Shown piece after piece: positions 55,961 to 64,000 of a DNA stretch of 64,000 nucleotides. The DNA comes from Tropicimonas sediminicola. GTDB lineage: Bacteria; Pseudomonadota; Alphaproteobacteria; Rhodobacterales; Rhodobacteraceae. Numbering within the stretch: the first letter of the stretch is position 1; every line of letters begins with the position of its first letter. Under the pieces are notes generated by a model. It had not been told where the DNA came from, searched no databases, and saw only the letters and a list, made by a program, of their open reading frames with translations. Where the stretch lies: assembly GCF_900188335.1 (NCBI RefSeq), contig NZ_FZOY01000003.1, forward strand, positions 310,001-374,000, read 5' to 3'. The position numbers and the translations under genes are program-made.

Positions 55961-57067
55961 ATGTTGAAATCGGGGGCGGTGCGGGTGCTGGGGACCATGT
56001 CCGGCACATCGCTCGACGGGGTGGACGCGGCGGTCATCGAGACCGACGGCGTGACCATCAAGGCATTTGGCGACAGCGGCTACCGCCGATATTCGGCGGA
56101 GGAGCGTGCGGTTCTGCGCGCGGCGCTCGGGCGCTGGCCGGACGAGCCGGGGGTGGCCGAGGCCGCGGCGCTTGTCGAGGAGGCCCATGCCGAGCTGATG
56201 GCGGGGTTTTCCGACGTGGCGCTGGCAGGATTTCACGGCCAGACGCTGGCCCATGACCCGCAGGGACGCGGCACGCACCAGGCGGGCAACGGCGCGGTTC
56301 TGGCCGAAGCGCTCGGGCTGCCCGTGGTCTGGGATTTCCGCAGCGCCGATGTGGCGCTTGGCGGGCAGGGGGCGCCGCTGGCGCCGGCCTACCATTTCGC
56401 ACTGGCGAAGTGGATCGGCGCCGAGGCACCGGTGGCCTTTCTCAACCTCGGCGGCGTGGGGAACCTGACCTGGGTCGACCCGCGCAAGCCCGGACCCGAG
56501 GCGGAGGGGGCGCTGCTGGCCTTCGACACCGGCCCCGCGAATGCGCCCCTCGACGACCTGATGCAGGCGCGCCGCGGCGTCGGTTTCGACGAGGGCGGCG
56601 TGCTGGCGGCGACGGGCGAGGTGTCGGAGCCTGTGATCGAACGCTTTGCCGAGCATCGCTACTTCTTCAAGATGCCTCCGAAGTCTCTGGACAGAAATGA
56701 CTTTTCGAATCTGGATGCGGCGGTCGCCGAACTGCCGGACGCTGATGCAGCGGCGACCCTCACGGCGGCCGTGGCGGTGGCGGTGATGCGAGGTGCGGAG
56801 CATTTCCCGGCGCCGGTGGAGCGCCTGCTGGTCACCGGGGGCGGACGGAAGAACCCGGTGATGATGGCGATGATCGCCGAAGGGATGAGCTGCCCGGTGG
56901 ACGCTGTGGAAGAGGTGGGGCTCGACGGCGACATGCTGGAGGCGCAGGCCTTCGCCTATCTGGCCGTCCGGGTCGCGCGCGGACTGCCGACGAGCTTTCC
57001 TTCGACAACCGGGGTCGGGGCGGCGGTCGGCGGCGGCGAGATCTCCTATCCCGGGGAGACCGGCTGA
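55961..57067 (+). CDS. anmK: Anhydro-N-acetylmuramic acid kinase
   Basis: A 368-residue sugar kinase of cell-wall recycling that turns 1,6-anhydro-MurNAc into MurNAc-6-phosphate. The opening [16 protein letters not shown] is the family signature, with [12 protein letters not shown] and the ATP-binding TGGGRKNP further on. ATG 55961 starts the conserved region; the huge open frame upstream is only an antisense shadow of tyrS and typA. A perfect inverted repeat (57077-57098) follows the stop. Confidence 0.94.
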   Translation: MLKSGAVRVLGTMSGTSLDGVDAAVIETDGVTIKAFGDSGYRRYSAEERAVLRAALGRWPDEPGVAEAAALVEEAHAELMAGFSDVALAGFHGQTLAHDPQGRGTHQAGNGAVLAEALGLPVVWDFRSADVALGGQGAPLAPAYHFALAKWIGAEAPVAFLNLGGVGNLTWVDPRKPGPEAEGALLAFDTGPANAPLDDLMQARRGVGFDEGGVLAATGEVSEPVIERFAEHRYFFKMPPKSLDRNDFSNLDAAVAELPDADAAATLTAAVAVAVMRGAEHFPAPVERLLVTGGGRKNPVMMAMIAEGMSCPVDAVEEVGLDGDMLEAQAFAYLAVRVARGLPTSFPSTTGVGAAVGGGEISYPGETG

Positions 57068-57076
57068 GCCGGGCGG

Positions 57077-57098
57077 CGATCCTTCGGACGAAGGATCG
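57077..57098. terminator. Perfect inverted repeat after anmK
   Basis: CGATCCTTCG-GA-CGAAGGATCG, ten bases from the anmK stop. A 9-bp stem with a GGAC loop is possible. No T-tract follows, so it could be a processing hairpin, weak terminator or protein site. It lies between convergent anmK and the cupin gene. Confidence 0.4.
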
Positions 57099-57149
57099 TG
57101 TCTCCTGCGGGGATGTTTGCGAACAGATTGTGGGAGGCCGCTGTCCGGA

Positions 57150-57569
57150 TCAGGGGATGTCGAAGTCCGGGGGCGCGAGGGTGAAGCCTTCGAAGGTGAA
57201 GCCTGGCGACACGGTGCAGCCCACCAGCGCCCAGCCTTCGGTTGCAGAGGCGCTTTGCCAGTGGTCCTTCGGGACGATCAGTTGCGGCGTCTCGCCCGTT
57301 GCGAGGTCAGGGCCGAGGCGATGCCGGGTCGCAGGGCCGGTTTCGGTCTCGCTCAGCCGCAGGGTCAGGGGCGCGCCGGCGTAGAAATGCCAGATCTCGG
57401 TGGCGTCGACCCGGTGCCAGTGGCTGGTCTGACCCTCTTCGAGCAGGAAATAGATCGCCGTGCCGGACGGGCGGCCGCTGGCCGAGCTGTCGATCCAGGT
57501 CTGGCGATACCAGCCGCCCTCGGGATGCGGAGCGAGGCGGAGGTGGGCGATGATCTGGTCCGGGGTCAT
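57150..57569 (-). CDS. Cupin, DUF985 family
   Basis: A 139-residue single-domain cupin. Family marks are IIAHLRLAPHPEGGWYRQTW, TAIYFLLEEGQTSHWHRVDATEIWHFYAG (His-rich metal-type site) and GWALVGCTVSPGF. Reaction unknown; some relatives are sugar-epimerase-like. Start MTPDQIIAHL at 57569 has AGGAGGG upstream; the Met at 57596 does not. Confidence 0.88.
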   Translation of the reverse strand: MTPDQIIAHLRLAPHPEGGWYRQTWIDSSASGRPSGTAIYFLLEEGQTSHWHRVDATEIWHFYAGAPLTLRLSETETGPATRHRLGPDLATGETPQLIVPKDHWQSASATEGWALVGCTVSPGFTFEGFTLAPPDFDIP

Positions 57570-57607
57570 GGGCGGGCCCTCCTGTCTGGTCGGCAAGCCT
57601 CGGGCGG

Positions 57608-57644
57608 AAAGAAAAGGGGCCGCCCGCGCATGGCGGACGGCCCC
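57608..57644 (-). terminator. Rho-independent terminator of eno
   Basis: On the minus strand a 12-bp stem (GGGGCCGTCCGC pairing with GCGGGCGGCCCC, one G-U) closes on CATGC and is followed by TTTTCTTT. It lies 24 bases after the eno stop. Confidence 0.9.
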
Positions 57645-57667
57645 GGATCACGGCGGTCAGGCCTGCG

Positions 57668-58993
<1,326 letters not shown>

Positions 58994-59860
58994 TCAGGCC
59001 TCCGAGAAAAGTGCGCGTTCCCGCGCAAGGGTGTAGAGACCGGACGCGATGATCAGGCATGCGCCGGCCAGGGTGAGGGTGTCGGGGCGCTCTCCCAGAA
59101 CGGCCATGCCGATGGCCAGGGCGAAGAGCAGCCGGGAATAGCGAAAAGGCGCGATGACCGAGAGGCTTGCCATGCGCAATGCCATGACCATCGCGTAATA
59201 GCCGATGGCGCCGCAGCCGACGATCCAGACGAAGGTCAGGCTGGTCGCTGCGTCCATCGGCTGCAGGCCGGGCCCGAAGAGCAGGAGGATGCCGCCTGCG
59301 GGCACGAAGATGCCGAAGCTCCACTGCGTGATCTGCATCGAGCTCAGCGTTGCAGGCACGACCCGCGTCGCCACATCGCGCACGGCCAGCGCGAGGACGG
59401 AGAACACGGCAAGAAGCGCGGCCGGCTCGAACGCCCCGGTGCCGGGCCGGACGATCATCAGCACGCCGACGAAGCCGATCCCGACCGCCATCCAGCGCCG
59501 CGGCCCGACCGTTTCGCCGAGCACGACGGCGGCCAGCAGGGTCACCGCGAGCGGGGCGGCCTGCAGGATCGCCGCGGCCGAGGAGAGCGGGATGATCGAG
59601 AGGGCGGTGAAGAAGCTGAGCGCGGCCAGGAGCTCGCTGCCGTTGCGCAGCATCACCGCCGGAGCGAGGAGTTCGGCCGGAAACAGGCTCTGGCGCAGCA
59701 GCGCCACCACGATGCTGAACAGGGCGAAGCCGCAGAGTCCGGAGACCATCATGATCTGGCCGATGGGCAGCGTCTCGGTCGTGCGCTTGATGAACATGTC
59801 CTCCAGAGCAAAGAAGCCCATCGACAGAATCATCAGAATGGCGCCGCGAAGGTTGTGCAT
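58994..59860 (-). CDS. DMT-superfamily transporter (EamA, 10 TMS)
   Basis: A 288-residue membrane protein with two EamA repeats and about ten helices (first GAILMILSMGFFALEDMFIKR; repeat-end glycine-rich LGETVGPRRWMAVGIGFVGVLMIVRP). Probably exports metabolites. Substrate not predictable. Stands alone between eno and fur. Confidence 0.88.
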   Translation of the reverse strand: MHNLRGAILMILSMGFFALEDMFIKRTTETLPIGQIMMVSGLCGFALFSIVVALLRQSLFPAELLAPAVMLRNGSELLAALSFFTALSIIPLSSAAAILQAAPLAVTLLAAVVLGETVGPRRWMAVGIGFVGVLMIVRPGTGAFEPAALLAVFSVLALAVRDVATRVVPATLSSMQITQWSFGIFVPAGGILLLFGPGLQPMDAATSLTFVWIVGCGAIGYYAMVMALRMASLSVIAPFRYSRLLFALAIGMAVLGERPDTLTLAGACLIIASGLYTLARERALFSEA

Positions 59861-60049
59861 CAGCTTTCCGGGATCCGGGCCGTCGTGGCCGGGTTCGGCC
59901 TCGCTCTAGCCCTGTTTGGGGCGATAACAAAGGGTTTTAGAGCCGTTTTCCCTGAAAAGCCGCGCTGCAATGACTGCAAGGCTCGGCCCCGCGGGGGCGG
60001 CAGAAATGTCGTGTCGGGCCGCCCCTGGGGGGCGCCCCGGTACCAGGGC

Positions 60050-60463
60050 TCAGCCCTTCTTGGTCGGCACGCCGTAAAGCTCCAGCTTGTGGCCCTTGAG
60101 CCGGTAGCCGAGCCGCTGGGCGATGCGCTCCTGAAGGGCCTCGATCTCGGGGTCGCAGAACTCGATCACCTCGCCGGAATTGAGGTCGATCAGGTGGTCG
60201 TGGTGTTCCCGGTCGGCATCCTCGTAGCGGGCGCGGCCGTCGCCGAACTCGAGCCGGTCGATGATACCGGCCTCCTCGAACAGCTTCACCGTCCGGTAGA
60301 CGGTGGCGATGGAGATCTTGGGGTCGTGGGCCGAGGCACGGTTGTAGAGCTCCTCGACGTCGGGATGGTCGTCGGCCTCGCTCAGGACCTCGGCGATCAC
60401 GCGACGCTGACCGGTCATCCGCAGGCCCTTGGCCTCCAGTCTTTCGAGAATGCTGTTGGTCAT
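60050..60463 (-). CDS. fur: Fur-family metalloregulator (Fur/Mur)
   Basis: A 137-residue repressor. The winged helix has GLRMTGQRRVIAEVL and ISIATVYRTVKLFEEAG; the metal site has HHDHLID and E-FCDPEIE. It lacks the CxxC zinc pairs of E. coli Fur. In alphaproteobacteria such orthologues often act as Mur and respond to manganese, so the true ligand is open. Start MTNSILERLE at 60463 is the family start. Confidence 0.92.
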   Translation of the reverse strand: MTNSILERLEAKGLRMTGQRRVIAEVLSEADDHPDVEELYNRASAHDPKISIATVYRTVKLFEEAGIIDRLEFGDGRARYEDADREHHDHLIDLNSGEVIEFCDPEIEALQERIAQRLGYRLKGHKLELYGVPTKKG

Positions 60464-60545
60464 GGGTCCGTCCTTGGCCTTGGGCGCGCAGGTTACCGGA
60501 TCGTCTGTCGAAGGAAAAGCCGTTGGCCGGAGCCCTCGGGCGGCC

Positions 60546-61385
<840 letters not shown>

Positions 61386-61604
61386 CTGACTTTTCGGCCC
61401 CTTGGGTTGCGTCCTTCACGGCTGGTCAATCCCGTATCCACGCCACCCTGCACGTGCTTTTTGGCAGTGACAACCCATGCAGCATGGAGTAATGACCGCG
61501 CCAAGGGAGCCAGGATGCCTGTGACAGACGATAGCGCGAGCCACACCAAGCCGGACAACGGCGAGACCCACCTGACGCCGGAAGAAATGCGAGAGGGAGC
61601 AGGA

Positions 61605-62027
61605 ATGAAACAGGAAGTCTTTCTGCCTGATGACTATCGCCCCGCGGAAGACGAACCTTTCATGAACGAGCGGCACCTGGAGTATTTCCGGCGCAAGCTT
61701 CTGGCATGGAAGGAAGATCTTCTGGCGGACAGCCGCGATACCATCGAGGGCCTTCAGGAAAGTACCCGCAACATCCCCGATGTGGCCGACCGGGCCAGCG
61801 AGGAGACCGACCGGGCGCTGGAACTGCGCACGCGGGACCGTCAGCGCAAGCTGGTGGGCAAGATCGACGCCGCGCTTCGGCGGATCGAAGAGGGCGAGTA
61901 CGGCTATTGCGAGGCGACCGGCGAGCCGATCTCGCTGAAGCGGCTGGACGCGCGTCCGATCGCAACGCTCAGCCTGGAGGCGCAGGAGCGCCACGAGCGC
62001 CGCGAGAAGGTCCATCGCGACGACTGA
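61605..62027 (+). CDS. dksA: RNA-polymerase-binding factor DksA (single-Cys type)
   Basis: A 140-residue coiled-coil factor that works with ppGpp on RNA polymerase. The coiled coil with tip residues DVADRASEETDRA is intact. The zinc-ribbon region reads YGYCEATGEPISLKRL, with only one of the usual four Cys, as known for Rhodobacter-type DksA. I prefer ATG 61605 (MKQEVFLPDDY), which matches the family; a GGAGC before it fits. An upstream in-frame ATG at 61515 would add 30 residues. Confidence 0.93.
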   Translation: MKQEVFLPDDYRPAEDEPFMNERHLEYFRRKLLAWKEDLLADSRDTIEGLQESTRNIPDVADRASEETDRALELRTRDRQRKLVGKIDAALRRIEEGEYGYCEATGEPISLKRLDARPIATLSLEAQERHERREKVHRDD

Positions 62028-62074
62028 GGGCACCGGCGCACGCGCCGCTTGCCGAAAGCCGAGGCTTTTGCCAG

Positions 62075-62110
62075 AAACGCCGGACCATTGGTTCCGGCGT
62101 TTTGTCTTTC
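62075..62110 (+). terminator. Rho-independent terminator of dksA
   Basis: AAACGCCGGA pairs with TCCGGCGTTT around the loop CCATTGGT, followed by TGTCTTTC. Ten bases before the next start codon, so the monooxygenase gene may have its promoter overlapping or rely on readthrough. Confidence 0.85.
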
Positions 62111-62120
62111 TGGAGAATCC

Positions 62121-63290
62121 ATGAACCTGATCGGACAGGAGGTCACCGTCCTCGGGGCGGGCATAGCCGGGCTGGCAGCGGCCCGGGCCCTCGCCATGCG
62201 CGGCGCGCAGGTGAAGGTGTTCGAGCAGGCCCCCGAGATCGCCGAGGTCGGCGCCGGACTGCAGATCTCGCCCAACGGCGCGGTCGTGCTCGAGGCGCTT
62301 GGCCTGGGCCGGGAATTCGAGGAGATCTCGGTCGAATCCCGCGGCGCCGTCCTGCGGGATTTTGCGCGCGGGGCAGAGGTGCTGCGACTCGATCTGACCC
62401 GTTTCGGCCGGTTCGGGCTGGTGCACCGGGCGGACCTGATCGCGCTGCTGGAGCGCGGCGCCCGCGAGGTCGGCGTCGAGATCCAGCTCGACACCCACGT
62501 CGCATCGGTGCACCTGAACGGCCGGCGCCCGGTGCTGTTCATCGACAATGCCGACGCGGAGCGCGAGGCGCTCCTGGTCGCCGCCGACGGGCTGCACTCA
62601 CGGCTGCGGGCCGCGCTTCTGGGCGAGGGGCAGCCGCAATTCACAGGGCAGGTCGCCTGGCGCGCCCTGCTGCCGATCGAGCCGGGCGAGGTTCCCGCGG
62701 AGGCGCAGGTCTTCATGGGGCGTGGACGGCACCTTGTGGCCTATCCGCTCCGGGGCGGGACGCTTCTGAACATCGTCGGCGTTGTGGAGACGCCAGAATG
62801 GACCGAAGAGGGGTGGAATCACCCGGGCGATCCGGCCCGGTTCCGCTCGCTCTTCAGCGAGTTCGGCGGTCCGGTGCGCGGCTGGCTCGAGCGGCTGGAG
62901 GAGGTCATGGTCTGGGGGCTGTTTCGCCACGGCGTGGCGCCTCAGTGGAGCGCGTCGAATGCGGTGATGATCGGAGATGCCGCCCACCCGACGCTGCCCT
63001 TCCTGGCGCAGGGCGCCTGCATGGCGCTTGAGGATGCCTGGGTGCTGGCGGAATCGCTGGTCCGGCACGACCGCGCCAACGCGGCGCTCGATCACTTCGA
63101 GTCGGTGCGCAAGCCGCGCTGCCGGCGGATCGTGGATGCGGCCACGGCCAACGCGCGGAATTATCACCTGCGCGTCGGCCCGGTCCGTGGCATCGCCCAC
63201 ACCGGCCTGCGGATTCTGGGCGCACTGGCGCCGGGGTTCATGCCCGACCGGTTCGACTGGCTCTATTCCCACGACGTGACACGGGGCTGA
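62121..63290 (+). CDS. FAD-dependent monooxygenase (salicylate-hydroxylase/UbiH-like)
   Basis: A 389-residue flavoprotein. FAD motifs are VLGAGIAGLAAARALAMRGA (residues ~10-29), VAADGLHSRLR and MIGDAAHPTLPFLAQGACMALEDA. The class A flavin monooxygenase layout fits hydroxylation of an aromatic ring, using NAD(P)H. Substrate is unknown. ATG 62121 follows TGGAGAATCC. The dksA terminator lies directly upstream. Confidence 0.88.
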   Translation: MNLIGQEVTVLGAGIAGLAAARALAMRGAQVKVFEQAPEIAEVGAGLQISPNGAVVLEALGLGREFEEISVESRGAVLRDFARGAEVLRLDLTRFGRFGLVHRADLIALLERGAREVGVEIQLDTHVASVHLNGRRPVLFIDNADAEREALLVAADGLHSRLRAALLGEGQPQFTGQVAWRALLPIEPGEVPAEAQVFMGRGRHLVAYPLRGGTLLNIVGVVETPEWTEEGWNHPGDPARFRSLFSEFGGPVRGWLERLEEVMVWGLFRHGVAPQWSASNAVMIGDAAHPTLPFLAQGACMALEDAWVLAESLVRHDRANAALDHFESVRKPRCRRIVDAATANARNYHLRVGPVRGIAHTGLRILGALAPGFMPDRFDWLYSHDVTRG

Positions 63291-63425
63291 CCCGTCCGGC
63301 AGGGCTCCCGCGCTTTCCAGCCGCCCTTGCGGGCTGCCGGAAACCTTGGGCGTGGCGCGGCAGCTTGCGCGACCGCGGGCCCGGGCGGCGCACCGCAGGT
63401 GCCACGCCCAACCGGGCAAGACGCG

Positions 63426-64000
63426 TCAGCGTCGCGCTCGGGCGGGAGGGCTCGCTGCCGGTTCGCGCTCCGGTTGGGGAGAGGGGGGCGCGGCGGCGAG
63501 CGGATGGTGATCCAGCACCAGGTCGCGGAGGCGGTCGTCGAGGACGTGGGTGTAGATCTCGGTGGTCGAGATGTCGGCGTGGCCGAGCAGGGTCTGGATC
63601 ACCCGCAGATCGGCGCCGCCGGCCAGGAGATGCGTCGCGAAGGCATGGCGGAGCACGTGCGGCGTGACCTTGGCCGGCGAGATCCCGGCCGCGACGGCAA
63701 GATCCTTGATCAGCGCGTAGAAGCGGTGCCGCGTCAGGTGCCCGGCCTGGCCGGAGGAGGGGAACAGGAACCGCGACGGCGGCACGCCGCGGACCCGGGC
63801 GGCTTCCTCCGCCTCGTCCCGTGCGGCCAGCCAGGCGTCGAGCGCCTGCCGGGCCGGCGCCGACAGCGGCACCATGCGCTCCTTGCCGCCCTTGCCGCGG
63901 ACCAGCAGCATCTGGGGCGAGCCGCGCGCGGCGGCCACGGGCAGCGAGACCAGTTCGCTCACCCGCATCCCGGTGGCATAGAGCAGCTGCATCAGGCAGG
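63426..64000 (-). CDS. xerD: Tyrosine recombinase XerD, 5' part outside the window
   Basis: The visible 191 residues are the catalytic half of a Xer recombinase that resolves chromosome dimers at dif. Active-site residues: Arg in ATGMRVSEL, Lys in GKGGKER, HVLRH (His, Arg), the second His in LLGHADIS and the nucleophile Tyr in TTEIYTH. The frame runs on past base 64000. The last ~20 residues form an unusual Pro/Ala-rich tail after the end of the conserved domain ([10 protein letters not shown]). XerD is favoured over XerC by the motif [15 protein letters not shown], but this is not certain. Confidence 0.85.
   Translation of the reverse strand, partial: CLMQLLYATGMRVSELVSLPVAAARGSPQMLLVRGKGGKERMVPLSAPARQALDAWLAARDEAEEAARVRGVPPSRFLFPSSGQAGHLTRHRFYALIKDLAVAAGISPAKVTPHVLRHAFATHLLAGGADLRVIQTLLGHADISTTEIYTHVLDDRLRDLVLDHHPLAAAPPSPQPEREPAASPPARARR

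Overview
The window looks like chromosomal DNA of an alphaproteobacterium of the Rhodobacteraceae/Roseobacteraceae type; I cannot name genus or species. Supporting signs are high GC, a B12-dependent ribonucleotide reductase (nrdJ), the cell-cycle kinase cckA close to recA, a GAAC-N7-GAAC LexA site at recA, a TTAA-N7-TTAA CtrA site at cckA, a DksA with a single zinc-ribbon cysteine, and an exosortase fused to an EpsI domain (XrtD type). I saw no insertion sequence, prophage, rRNA operon or CRISPR array. One tRNA gene, tRNA-Pro(UGG), is present.

Bases 1 to about 27,200 form one large extracellular-polysaccharide locus made of several divergent and convergent operons. It holds a flippase (cut by the window edge), a Wzy-like polymerase, four glycosyltransferases plus a two-subunit Alg14/Alg13-type transferase, a polyisoprenyl-phosphate sugar transferase, and a chain-length protein with its tyrosine kinase and an ExeA-like ATPase. 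It also holds a PrsT-like TPR lipoprotein, a GT-C-type membrane protein, two sulfotransferases, exosortase XrtD, and two tandem paralogous PKD/beta-helix proteins, one of them fused to an SGNH esterase. A GMC oxidoreductase with a Tat-signal partner closes the region. Together these suggest assembly, export, sulfation and perhaps deacetylation of a surface polysaccharide, linked to exosortase sorting.

Bases 27,400 to 34,400 contain tRNA-Pro, nrdJ behind a strong NrdR box, a lower-GC ImmA/IrrE-type protease gene lying between nrdJ and a terminator, a tiny lipoprotein, a J-domain protein and a Dabb protein.

Bases 34,400 to 48,150 carry xth, a sugar aminotransferase, an AI-2E-type transporter, purU, the ATP-grasp/alpha-E plus transglutaminase pair, an RsmB-like rRNA methyltransferase, cckA, a third sulfotransferase and recA.

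Bases 48,400 to 64,000 are mostly housekeeping genes: alaS, a DUF1330 gene, a LuxR-like regulator that lacks its DNA-binding domain, typA, tyrS, anmK, a DUF985 cupin, eno, an EamA transporter, fur/mur, a MoxR ATPase, dksA, a flavin monooxygenase and the 3' part of xerD. Clear intrinsic terminators follow typA, eno, dksA and nrdJ/immA.
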